Shown here one piece after another: positions 15,137-22,308 of a stretch of DNA of 27,512 bases. The notes below the pieces were generated by a model. It had not been told where the DNA came from. It saw only the letters and a program-made list of their open reading frames with translations, and did not search any database. The translations under genes were made by a program, and so were the position numbers. The stretch's first letter is position 1; each line of letters begins with the position of its first letter. Source of the DNA: Deltaproteobacteria bacterium (GTDB lineage Bacteria > Myxococcota_A > UBA796 > CAJQPC01); assembly GCA_016717595.1 (NCBI GenBank), contig JADKFE010000053.1:1-27512 (forward strand). Reading direction: 5' to 3'.

Positions 15137-16756
15137 TCAGCCCTCTAAGAAGGGATAACGCCAGCTCCGGGGAGGCGCGAAGGTCTCCTTGATGGCCCGG
15201 GGGCTCACCCAGCGCTGGAGGTTGAGCACCGAGCCGGCCTTGTCGTTCGTGCCCGAGGCCCGGGCGCCGCCGAAGGGCTGCTGACCGACGACGGCGCCCG
15301 TGGGCTTGTCGTTGATGTAGAAGTTGCCCGCGGCGTTGCGTAGGCGGCCGAGCGCGAGGTTCACCGCGCCCCGGTCTTGGGAGAAGACCGCGCCGGTCAA
15401 GGCGTAGGGGCCCGTGGAGTCCACCAGGGTGAGGGTGTCCTCAAAGCGGCGCTCGTCGTAGACATAGGCCGTGAGCACGGGCCCAAAGATCTCTTCAGTC
15501 ATCAGGCGGTGGCCGGGGTCGTCCACCTGGACGAGGGTGGGCTCGATGAACCAGCCCTTCGTGCCGTCGTTGCCGCCGCCGCCGATCACCTGGCCCGTGG
15601 CCTTGCCCAAGGCTTGGTACTCGCTGATCTTGGCGAAGGAGCGGCGGTCGATGACGGCGCCGAAGAAGTTGCCGAAGTCGCGCACGTCGCCCATCTTCGC
15701 CTCGGCCATCATGCCCACGACCCGCTCGGAGACGGCGGGCCAGAGGTTCGACGGGATGTAGGCCCGGGACGCGGCGCTGCACTTCTGGCCCTGGTACTCA
15801 AACGCCCCGCGGAACATCGCCACGGCGAGGGCCTGGGCGTCGGCGCTGGGGTGGGCGAGGATGAAGTCTTTGCCGCCGGTCTCGCCGACGATGCGCGGGT
15901 AGGTGCGGTAGCGGGCGATGTTCTCGCCGATGCTCCGCCACATGGACTGGAACACCCCCGTCGATCCGGTGAAATGAACGCCCGCCAAGGCGGGGTGGCC
16001 GATGGCGATGTCGCCCACGTCCGAGCCCGCGCCGTGCACGAGGTTGATGACCCCCGGCGGCAGCCCAGCCTCTTGCATGAGCTTCATAAAGAGGAAGGCC
16101 GAGAGCGCCTGGGTGCGGGCGGGCTTCCACAGGACGACGTTGCCCATCAAGGCCGGGGCCGTGGGCAGGTTCCCGGCGATGGACGTGAAGTTGAACGGGG
16201 TCACCGCGAAGACGAAGCCCTCCAAGGGGCGGTAGTCCATGCGGTTCCAGGTGCCGGGGCCCGAGAGCGGCTGGTCTTCCTGGATCTTGCGGCCCCAGGC
16301 GACGTTGAACCGCAGAAAGTCGATGAGCTCACAGGCGGCGTCGATCTCCGCCTGATGGCAGGTCTTGGCCTGGCCGAGCATCGTCGAGGCGTTGATGACG
16401 TCGCGCCAGGGCCCAGCGAGCAGCTCCGCGGCCTTGAGGAAGATCGCCGCGCGCTCGGCGAAGGGCATCGCCGCCCAGGCCGGCTGGGCGTCCAAGGCCG
16501 AGGTGATGGCGCGCTCGACCTCATGGGCCGGCGTGTAATGGCAGTAGCCGAGGATGTGCTGGTGGTCACACGGCATCGTGACCGGGTGGCGATGGCCCGA
16601 GAGCACGAGCTCCCCGTCGATGACCGCGCCCAGCTCTTGCTCTTCACCCGCCATGGCGGTGAGCACCTGCTCCAGACTCTTACGCTCGGGGCTGCCCGGG
16701 GCGTACCCCTTCACGGGCTCGTTCTGCGGCGGCGGGGGGGTGAAGAGTCCGTCCAT
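15137..16756 (-). CDS. pruA: L-glutamate gamma-semialdehyde (1-pyrroline-5-carboxylate) dehydrogenase
   Basis: 539 residues, with GGAG 6 bases before the ATG. It is an aldehyde dehydrogenase of the ALDH4 type that oxidises glutamate semialdehyde, formed from proline, to glutamate with NAD. Evidence is the general base Glu292 in VGETGGKDF, catalytic Cys326 in GQKCSAASR (34 residues apart, as in the superfamily), the cofactor segment VTPFNFTSIAGNLPTAPAL, HFTGSTGVF, EEIFGPVLTAYVY and the C-terminal PFGGARASGTNDKAG that distinguishes P5C dehydrogenases. It is a stand-alone enzyme without the proline dehydrogenase domain of fused PutA proteins, and no proline dehydrogenase gene is in the window. 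The symbol follows the family; rocA is used for similar enzymes. Confidence 0.92.
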   Translation of the reverse strand: MDGLFTPPPPQNEPVKGYAPGSPERKSLEQVLTAMAGEEQELGAVIDGELVLSGHRHPVTMPCDHQHILGYCHYTPAHEVERAITSALDAQPAWAAMPFAERAAIFLKAAELLAGPWRDVINASTMLGQAKTCHQAEIDAACELIDFLRFNVAWGRKIQEDQPLSGPGTWNRMDYRPLEGFVFAVTPFNFTSIAGNLPTAPALMGNVVLWKPARTQALSAFLFMKLMQEAGLPPGVINLVHGAGSDVGDIAIGHPALAGVHFTGSTGVFQSMWRSIGENIARYRTYPRIVGETGGKDFILAHPSADAQALAVAMFRGAFEYQGQKCSAASRAYIPSNLWPAVSERVVGMMAEAKMGDVRDFGNFFGAVIDRRSFAKISEYQALGKATGQVIGGGGNDGTKGWFIEPTLVQVDDPGHRLMTEEIFGPVLTAYVYDERRFEDTLTLVDSTGPYALTGAVFSQDRGAVNLALGRLRNAAGNFYINDKPTGAVVGQQPFGGARASGTNDKAGSVLNLQRWVSPRAIKETFAPPRSWRYPFLEG

Positions 16757-16815
16757 CGGTCGCTCCTGTCGTGCGGTTGGAGAGCCAGGAGCTTAACCCG
16801 CAGGCGCGGAGGCGG

Positions 16816-17109
16816 TCAGGAGGCGAGCCTGAAGTCCTCCAGAGCATGACGCGCCTCGGGCTCCTGGGGAGAGAAGGCGAGGGTGAGGGAGACCTTCACC
16901 AGCTCCGCGTCCTCCAGGTGCTTTCGCAACGCCTCCCAGACCAGGTCCTGGCGCTGGTACTCCATGAGCCTCCAAGCTGGTGTCAATGATGAGCATGAAT
17001 AGATGTAGTCATGCAGGCCATCGGCCAAAGTCAACCCTCGCGAGGGGGCCAGACTCTTGACGCAGGCCGCTTGCGTCAACTTCTGAACGATGCGTGGATC
17101 GCGGGCCAT
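16816..17109 (-). CDS. Hypothetical protein, possibly a chimeric or truncated ORF
   Basis: 97 residues from the ATG at 17109 (GAGG 4 bases upstream), or 49 residues from the internal ATG at 16965 (GGAGG 3 bases upstream). The last 49 residues (YQRQDLVWEALRKHLEDAE onward) use almost only G- or C-ending codons, like the neighbouring genes. The first 48 use many A- or T-ending codons (for example TCA twice in a row, CAA, ACT, GTT) and contain odd sequence. The frame may therefore join a real short gene or gene remnant to unrelated upstream DNA. No family was recognised. It ends 59 bases before the P5C dehydrogenase start on the same strand and could be cotranscribed with it. Confidence 0.35.
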   Translation of the reverse strand: MARDPRIVQKLTQAACVKSLAPSRGLTLADGLHDYIYSCSSLTPAWRLMEYQRQDLVWEALRKHLEDAELVKVSLTLAFSPQEPEARHALEDFRLAS

Positions 17110-17707
17110 AGCACCTCAGTAGTGTTGAGGATGAACGTTACGATGGATCTGGGCCGCTTCCTTGAAACTCTCGGCCTCAGCTGCTGGCCCGGCTCTGGAG
17201 AATAGCGCAGCTCGGAAGACCACCTCGCCACAGTGTTGGACGCGCAACAGCGCCGACTGAACTCTTGCGAAGACGCGGCCCTCGAACGAAGGCGAATGGC
17301 CCCCGGATGAAACGGCGGAGAGATCCACGATGGAGTGGTGCGGGTGATGACCAGATGCCGCTCATGGGAAGCGCTCAGCACCGGTTCCAGCGCCTCCAGG
17401 CTGTCGACACGCTGAAATGGTCCATCAGACGGAACTTCATCGTCACTCCACCCAGTACCCGTGAAGGTAGATCGCGCCGTCCAGCCCTGCTCCAAGAGCT
17501 TCTGGCGCCTCTCCCGCGTCGCTCAGGCGCCGAATGCTGGAGCGCACATTGGGGTGCGTGTTCTCTCAGCATGACCTTCCCTCCTGAACTGCTGGAGGGG
17601 TCATTCAACTCCTATCGGATAAACCACAACCCGTCAACAAGACGATCACCAATCTGGCAATTCCGTCAATCCCCTGGCCCGACGCCCGACGCCCCCCCCG
17701 ACCGGCG
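17110..17707. other. Stretch without a supportable gene, probable gene debris
   Basis: About 600 bases between the 16816-17109 ORF and the carotenoid oxygenase stop. Short overlapping frames occur on both strands. None has a convincing start, ribosome-binding site or family, and the plausible-looking minus-strand segments (around 17375-17440, 17330-17420 and 17116-17328) lie in different frames. Composition is less GC-rich than the flanking genes. It may be a frameshifted remnant. One copy of the 42-bp repeat lies near its right end (17628-17669). Confidence 0.4.
17628..17669. repeat. Copy 1 of a 42-bp dispersed repeat (27-bp identical core)
   Basis: Bases 17643-17669 are identical to 19881-19907 over 27 bases (CGATCACCAATCTGGCAATT plus seven more), and the match extends left to 17628 with four mismatches (38 of 42). 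This copy lies just beyond the carotenoid oxygenase stop. Both copies have the same orientation. Read on the minus strand both encode a D-G-I-A-R-L-V-I-x-L-L-x-G peptide. Confidence 0.85.
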
Positions 17708-19093
17708 CTAACCGACCCAGGCGCCGTGGTAGGTCTCGGGCACGGCGTGGTCAAACCAGGCGACGCCGACGGGGCCGTCCTCGGGGCGCTCGCCGTCGAG
17801 CACACCCACGCCGCTGACCTGCTGGTGGCCGTCGTAGATGAGCGTCAGCGCCCACACGTCCTGCTCCTCGGGGCCACGCTTCACCGGCACGGGCTCGCTG
17901 CAGCGCCAGTGGGACGGCGGCACCCAGCCCCGATGCCGGCCCTCGCGCCAGTCCAGCCGCGCGATCCCCTGCTCCTTCGCCCCCCAGACCGTCCAGATGC
18001 GCTCGGCGGTGCCGCCCTCCCGGTCGGGGTGGACCCGGGGGAACTCACAGCCTTGATCCCAGAGCTCCTCGCTGGAGAGGGTCCCGGCGGCGAGGTTGAG
18101 GGTCGCCCGGTGAATCCGCCCGGCGTCACTCTCGGCGCTCACGTCGTCGGTCTCTTTGGCCAGCTCGTTCAGGTTCAGCTTGGGGTAACGAACGTAGTCC
18201 ACCTGAATCTGCTCGTTCGCCAACGAGACGCCCTGAACGGGGTGGAAACACCAGAAGGCCTCGGTGGTGAAGCGGCGCGGCTGGTCGGGGGCGTCGATGG
18301 GCACGACGATCACCTCGGTGCCGCGCTCGGGCTCCCACTTGAACAGGCTGGCGAGGTCGCCGAGGGCCAGCATGGCCTTGAAGACCTGCACGACCGCCGG
18401 GGAGACGAAGAAGACGAGGTGCCCCTCGGTGACGATGAAGTCGTGGAGCATCACCGGGGCGTCCAGCGGGATGGCGCAGAGGCGCTTGACGGGCTCGCCG
18501 TCGGGCATGGCGTAGACGTCGAGGGTGGTCACCCGGCCGTAACGCAGCCCGAAGTTGTAGGTGGTGCGCCGGGCGTTGACCCGGTGGGGGTGCGCCGAGA
18601 AGGCCCCGAGCAGCGCGCCGTCGAGGGTGGTCTCGCCGAGGGTCTCTAAGGTCTCTGGGTGGAGGACCGTGGGCAGCCCCGCCTCACACAGGGCCAAGAG
18701 CTGACCGCCGTGCCAGAAGACGCTGGTGTTGGCCGGGTTGCGGCTCTCACCCTTGAGCTGGTGGTAGAGCCGGGTGAGCCACGGCGCCCCGGAGCCGTAG
18801 AGGCGCCGACCGGCGGCGCGCTCACGCTTGAGGCCGTCGGTCTCGACGACCCGGGCGGCCCCCTGGGCGGCGCCGCCGCCAAAACGCACCGCCGAGATCA
18901 CCCCGTCGGCCTCAAAGGCGTGCCGCAGGCGCTTGCCGTGCAGCTCAAAGAGCCCGGGGCCGTTGCGGTAGAGGGTGCCGTGAAGCCCCTCGGGCAGACG
19001 ACCCTCGATCCGCAGCGGCTCAAAACCATGGCCGCGGGAGAGGTTGTTGTTCAGCGGCCGCCAGTCGGCCGGGAGCTTGGCTTGAGCGTTCAT
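17708..19093 (-). CDS. Carotenoid oxygenase (carotenoid cleavage dioxygenase family)
   Basis: 461 residues. Members are seven-bladed propellers with a non-haem Fe(II) held by four His that cleave double bonds in carotenoids, apocarotenoids or stilbenes. The four likely ligands are visible: His168 (FSAHPH), His217 (MLHDFIV), His284 (FWCFHPV) and His456 (YHGAWVG) at the extreme C-terminus. Other family landmarks are LPEGLHGTLYRNGPG near the N-terminus and HAFEADGVISAV. There is no signal peptide, so it is cytoplasmic or peripherally membrane-bound. The substrate cannot be read from the sequence. The gene is divergent from a tetR gene and its promoter contains a palindrome, so control by that regulator and an inducing ligand is likely. 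Confidence 0.9.
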   Translation of the reverse strand: MNAQAKLPADWRPLNNNLSRGHGFEPLRIEGRLPEGLHGTLYRNGPGLFELHGKRLRHAFEADGVISAVRFGGGAAQGAARVVETDGLKRERAAGRRLYGSGAPWLTRLYHQLKGESRNPANTSVFWHGGQLLALCEAGLPTVLHPETLETLGETTLDGALLGAFSAHPHRVNARRTTYNFGLRYGRVTTLDVYAMPDGEPVKRLCAIPLDAPVMLHDFIVTEGHLVFFVSPAVVQVFKAMLALGDLASLFKWEPERGTEVIVVPIDAPDQPRRFTTEAFWCFHPVQGVSLANEQIQVDYVRYPKLNLNELAKETDDVSAESDAGRIHRATLNLAAGTLSSEELWDQGCEFPRVHPDREGGTAERIWTVWGAKEQGIARLDWREGRHRGWVPPSHWRCSEPVPVKRGPEEQDVWALTLIYDGHQQVSGVGVLDGERPEDGPVGVAWFDHAVPETYHGAWVG

Positions 19094-19122
19094 CAGGCAC
19101 GTCCAGGGTGTTGTTGTTCCTC

Positions 19123-19151
19123 AGTGTAAACGACGTTTACAATGTGGTCAA
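19123..19151 (-). promoter_or_regulatory. Sigma-70 promoter of the carotenoid oxygenase gene
   Basis: On the minus strand TTGACC (19151-19146) and TACACT (19128-19123) are exactly 17 bases apart. The expected start is near 19116, giving a leader of about 23 bases. The 17-bp palindrome covers most of the spacer and part of the -10 element, so a bound repressor would block this promoter. Confidence 0.65.
19125..19141. promoter_or_regulatory. Perfect 17-bp palindrome, probable TetR-family operator
   Basis: TGTAAACG-A-CGTTTACA is a perfect inverted repeat of two 8-base arms around a single central base. It lies between the divergent carotenoid oxygenase and tetR starts and overlaps the predicted promoters of both. 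Its size and position are as expected for an autoregulating TetR-family repressor. Confidence 0.75.
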
Positions 19152-19164
19152 CGCTTATTTAAAT
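19136..19164 (+). promoter_or_regulatory. Candidate sigma-70 promoter of the tetR gene
   Basis: TTTACA (19136-19141) and TTAAAT (19159-19164) are 17 bases apart on the plus strand. The -35 element is formed by the right arm of the palindrome, so the regulator would shut off its own promoter. The predicted leader is about 40 bases. Confidence 0.5.
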
Positions 19165-19212
19165 GACGCGGCGACCGTTGACCGCCCCCCACGACACGCT
19201 AAGAGCCTGCCG

Positions 19213-19956
19213 ATGCCCCACGAACGTTACCATCACGGCGATCTCCGGCGCGCGCTGCTCGACGCGGCGATGGCGCTGATCGAAGAGAACGGCGGCCCCC
19301 ACGGCTGGTCGCTCCGAGAGGCCGCCCGCCGCGCGGGGGTCTCGCCGGGCGCGCCCTACCGTCACTTCGAGGACAAACAGGCGCTCTTGGTGGCCCTGGG
19401 CGTGGAGGGGCTGGAGCGCCTGAACGCCCTGTGCGCTGAAGAGGCCGCCGCCCGCGAGGCCGATCCGCTCTCCCAGTTCCGGGCCATGGGCATCGCCACG
19501 GTGCGCTTCGCCGCGCACAACCCGGTGCATTACCGGGTCATGAACCTGCCCGAGGTCTTGAAGGCCCTCAAGCCGCAGCTCCAGCCCGCTCAGGATCGGG
19601 TGGACGCCATGGTGGACGCGGCGGTCGCCCAGCCCGGGGTGCGGCTCGACGACGCCGCGCTGTTGAGCCTCGCGGGCCAGGCCATGGTCTACGGCATCGC
19701 CCGCATGTTTGTGGACGGCCACTTCGCGGCGATGGGCGTCGGCCCAGAGCAGGCGGAGCCCCTCGCGGCGCGCCTCACGGAGATCTTGGGGACGGGCTTC
19801 TTCGCCTCAGGCGCCGCGCAGACGACGGCGGTCCAGGCGGGCCTCGCCGAAGGTGAACCTGATCCAACCCGACAACAGCCCGATCACCAATCTGGCAATT
19901 CCGTCAAATCGGTTGGCCCCGGCGCGGATCTCAGCTATGATCCCGACGCTCTCTGA
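19213..19956 (+). CDS. TetR family transcriptional regulator
   Basis: 247 residues from the ATG at 19213; upstream in-frame starts would lie in the operator region. The N-terminal MPHERYHHGDLRRALLDAAM leads into a TetR helix-turn-helix at about residues 14-60 (SLREAARRAGVSPGAPYRHFEDKQALLVAL). The ligand-binding region about 70-200 is helical with FRAMGIATVRFAAHNPVHYRVM, a pattern seen in TetR proteins with a WHG-type C-terminal domain. It probably represses itself and the divergent carotenoid oxygenase gene through the palindrome at 19125-19141. The last 30 or so residues (after AGLAEGEPD) are encoded partly by the dispersed repeat at 19866-19907 and by the following promoter DNA. They look like an acquired tail, making the protein slightly longer than usual. 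Confidence 0.88.
   Translation: MPHERYHHGDLRRALLDAAMALIEENGGPHGWSLREAARRAGVSPGAPYRHFEDKQALLVALGVEGLERLNALCAEEAAAREADPLSQFRAMGIATVRFAAHNPVHYRVMNLPEVLKALKPQLQPAQDRVDAMVDAAVAQPGVRLDDAALLSLAGQAMVYGIARMFVDGHFAAMGVGPEQAEPLAARLTEILGTGFFASGAAQTTAVQAGLAEGEPDPTRQQPDHQSGNSVKSVGPGADLSYDPDAL
19866..19907. repeat. Copy 2 of the 42-bp dispersed repeat, inside the 3' end of tetR
   Basis: It matches 17628-17669 at 38 of 42 positions, with the last 27 bases (19881-19907) identical. It lies within the tetR reading frame about 50 bases before its stop and 5 bases before the -35 element of the cobalamin riboswitch promoter. The two copies flank the carotenoid oxygenase-tetR module as direct repeats. Confidence 0.85.
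19913..19941 (+). promoter_or_regulatory. Sigma-70 promoter of the cobalamin riboswitch operon
   Basis: TTGGCC (19913-19918) and TATGAT (19936-19941) are 17 bases apart. The predicted start is near 19948, about 24 bases before the first conserved riboswitch box. The whole promoter lies inside the 3' end of the tetR coding frame. Confidence 0.6.
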
Positions 19957-19971
19957 CAACCCAACCGCATG

Positions 19972-20145
19972 AGGTGCCTCACGGCGACGCCGTGGGGTGA
20001 AACGGGAAGTCGGTAGGGCCTTTGGGCCGATTCCGACGCGGCCCCCGCCACTGTGACCAGGGACGTCCTCCGCACATGCCACTGCGCCATCGGCGCGGGA
20101 AGGCGCGGAGCGACGGCTTGACCTGGGAGCCAGGAGACCGGCCTC
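19972..20145 (+). promoter_or_regulatory. Cobalamin (adenosylcobalamin-type) riboswitch aptamer
   Basis: The conserved boxes occur in the correct order: AGGTGCC at 19972, GGGTGAAACGGGAA near 19996, an ATTCCGACGCGG segment, the invariant GCCCCCGCCACTGTGA around 20040-20055 (the B12 box region), ATGCCACTG near 20086, GGGAAGGCG near 20097, and the closing TGGGAGCCAGGAGACCGGCC ending near 20143. Cobalamin riboswitches bind coenzyme B12 and lower expression of downstream uptake or synthesis genes. The next gene encodes a BtuB-like receptor, so the context agrees. Confidence 0.96.
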
Positions 20146-20160
20146 ATCGTGACGACACGA

Positions 20161-20235
20161 CCGCTCTCCGGGGATGGAGGGCCGGGCTCCTCCGCGATCG
20201 CGGGCGCTCGGCGCTGCCTTGAGAGCGGAGGACTT
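20161..20235 (+). promoter_or_regulatory. Riboswitch expression platform with anti-SD and anti-anti-SD helices
   Basis: The receptor start has GGAGG at 20227-20231. TCCTCCGC (20188-20195) is exactly complementary to GCGGAGGA (20225-20232), so it can sequester the ribosome-binding site. GGAGG (20176-20180) is complementary to CCTCC (20189-20193) and can disrupt that helix. CCGCTCTC (20161-20168) is also exactly complementary to GAGAGCGG (20221-20228). No T-run is present, so control is probably at translation. Confidence 0.65.
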
Positions 20236-22308
20236 ATGACCCTCTTCGCCCTGCTCTCGCTCACCGCCGCCTTCGCCCAGGAGGAGGAGCCGCGCTCTGC
20301 CCCGGCGGAGGAGGATGAGTCTGGCGCGGAGATCACCGTGGAGGCCCAGGCCCCCGGCGCGCGGGCCCTGGACGACCCCACGAGCGTCACGATCATCGAG
20401 GTGGATGAGCGCCTCTCCGCCGCGGCGGATCTCGCCGACGTCATCGAGACGGCCACGGGCACCACGGTGGTGCAGCTCGGCGGCCTGGGGGATCTCAGCG
20501 CGGTGAGCATCCGCGGGTCGAGCCTACGCCAGGTGCAGGTCTTCCTCGACGGCGTGCCGCTGAACCCCGACGGCAGCGCTGTGGTGAACCTCTCCGAGCT
20601 GCCGCTCCAGGCCTTCTCCCGGGTGGAGGTCTACCGGGGGAACGCCCCGCCGGTCTTCGCCGCCGCGCCGATGGGCGGGGTGATCAACCTCGTGAGCCAG
20701 CCCGGCGCGCCCACACCCCGGGCCCGCGCCTCCGTCGGCAGCTACGGCACCCTGCAGGGCGGCGCTTCAGGGGGCGCGAGCGCCCCGCGCTGGGGCGGTC
20801 AGACCGACCTCTGGCTCATCGCTGAAGGTCTGCGCACGCAGGGCGACTTCGACGCCTTCTCCGACAACGCCACGCCCTACAACCCCCTCGACGACGACCT
20901 CGGCCCCCGGCTCAACAACCAGAAGGCCCAGGTGATGACCCACGCCCGGGCCCGCTACATCGGCGCCTCGGGCCGGGTGACCTTGGTCTCAAGCCTCTTG
21001 CAGCGCGGCGAGGGCCTGCCCGGCCCCGTGGAGAGCCCCGCGCTGCGCGCAGGCTTAGACACCACCCGCCACGTCGGCGTGCTGGAGGCCGAGCGCTGCG
21101 GCGAGCTCGCCATCGTGCAGGCCCGGGCCTTCCGCACCGACCGGGTCGAACGGTTTGACGACCGCGACGACGAGCTCGGCAGCGGCGGGCTGCACCAGCA
21201 GAGCGCCTTCGCCACCACGGGCCTGCTCCTTCACGGCGCCTGGGCCCCAGCCCCCTGGGTGAACCCCAGCCTCACGCTCAGCGGCCGCCTCGACGGCGTC
21301 ACGCAGACCGACCTCACGAGCGGCCAGGCCGACGACCCCCGGCGCCGCCTCGCCGGATCCGCGGCCTTGGCCCTGCCGATGCACCTCGGCGAGGGCGTCT
21401 GGGAGCTGAGCCCGGTGCTCCAAGGCCAGGCGCTCAACTCCCGGGGGCTCGGCGCGGTGCCGGTCACCGAGCTGCCGATCGTGGAGGAGGGTGAGCACCT
21501 GCTTCTGGCGTTCACGCCGCGCCTTGGCGTCTCGGCGCAGCCCACAGACTGGCTCGCCCTGCGCGCCAACGCCGGGCGGTTTTTGCGCGCGCCCGACTTC
21601 ACCGAGCTGTTCGGCGAGCGCGGCGCGATTCAAGGAAACCCAACGCTGCTGCCTGAGCGTGGCGTACAAGCCGACCTCGGCGCCCGGGCCCAGTGGAGCC
21701 CCGCCTGGGGCGCGGTGTGGCTGGACGTCGCCGGGTTTATCAACCACGCTGAAGACCTCATCGTGCTCGTGCAGAACGCCCAGCGCAGCTCCGTGCCGGT
21801 GAATCTGGGCGAGGCCCGCACCCTCGGCGCCGAGCTGGCCCTCACGCTCACTGTGCTGGATCGTCTGGACAGCCAGACAAACCTCACCTGGACCCGCTCC
21901 GAGAGCCTCGTGGACCGCCCGGAGCTCTACAAAAACCAGCTCCCCCGGGTGCCGGTCTGGGAGCTGAGCCAGGCGACGAGCGCGCAGGTTGTCCCCGCGC
22001 TGCGGCTTGGGCACACCTGGAGCTATGTGGACGGCAACTACTGGGACGCGACGAATTTTTATGAGGCCGCGCCGAGAGCCATTCATGGGGCCTTCGCCCG
22101 GGTGACCGCGCAGAGCCTCTCCGCCGAGCTCTCCGTGCTGAATCTCACGAACCGAATCACCCAGGTCGTCGATCGATCCCCCACAGACCCAGACGACGAC
22201 GCCCTCATCGTGGCGCCGATGACCGACTTCGTGGGGTATCCCCTCGCCGGGCGCACCCTGATGTTCACCTTACGCTGGGCCCCCCAAAGCCCAGAGGAGA
22301 CAGAATGA
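20236..22308 (+). CDS. btuB: TonB-dependent outer-membrane receptor, vitamin B12 (BtuB-like)
   Basis: 690 residues from the ATG at 20236, which has GGAGG 4 bases upstream. An in-frame extension to 20149 would run through the riboswitch platform. A short signal (FALLSLTAAFA, residues 4-14) lacks an obvious positive n-region. Residues 32-37 (EITVEA) resemble a TonB box. The plug domain spans about 42-155 (VSIRGSSLRQVQVFLDGVPL; APMGGVINLVSQPG). The rest is a 22-strand-type barrel, with FLRAPDFTELFGERGAIQGN and a C-terminal aromatic strand (RTLMFTLRW). Such receptors import cobalamin with TonB energy. The B12 specificity is inferred from the riboswitch, the BtuB-like plug and the size. The stop overlaps the next start (ATGA). 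Confidence 0.88.
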   Translation: MTLFALLSLTAAFAQEEEPRSAPAEEDESGAEITVEAQAPGARALDDPTSVTIIEVDERLSAAADLADVIETATGTTVVQLGGLGDLSAVSIRGSSLRQVQVFLDGVPLNPDGSAVVNLSELPLQAFSRVEVYRGNAPPVFAAAPMGGVINLVSQPGAPTPRARASVGSYGTLQGGASGGASAPRWGGQTDLWLIAEGLRTQGDFDAFSDNATPYNPLDDDLGPRLNNQKAQVMTHARARYIGASGRVTLVSSLLQRGEGLPGPVESPALRAGLDTTRHVGVLEAERCGELAIVQARAFRTDRVERFDDRDDELGSGGLHQQSAFATTGLLLHGAWAPAPWVNPSLTLSGRLDGVTQTDLTSGQADDPRRRLAGSAALALPMHLGEGVWELSPVLQGQALNSRGLGAVPVTELPIVEEGEHLLLAFTPRLGVSAQPTDWLALRANAGRFLRAPDFTELFGERGAIQGNPTLLPERGVQADLGARAQWSPAWGAVWLDVAGFINHAEDLIVLVQNAQRSSVPVNLGEARTLGAELALTLTVLDRLDSQTNLTWTRSESLVDRPELYKNQLPRVPVWELSQATSAQVVPALRLGHTWSYVDGNYWDATNFYEAAPRAIHGAFARVTAQSLSAELSVLNLTNRITQVVDRSPTDPDDDALIVAPMTDFVGYPLAGRTLMFTLRWAPQSPEETE

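Noticed and set aside
17265..17711. Plus-strand frame of 148 codons across the gap
   Set aside because: No ribosome-binding site or recognisable protein, Arg/Pro-rich content typical of chance frames, and it includes the dispersed repeat.
20149..20235. Upstream extension of the B12 receptor frame
   Set aside because: It lies in the riboswitch expression platform and would bury the signal peptide; ATG 20236 has GGAGG.
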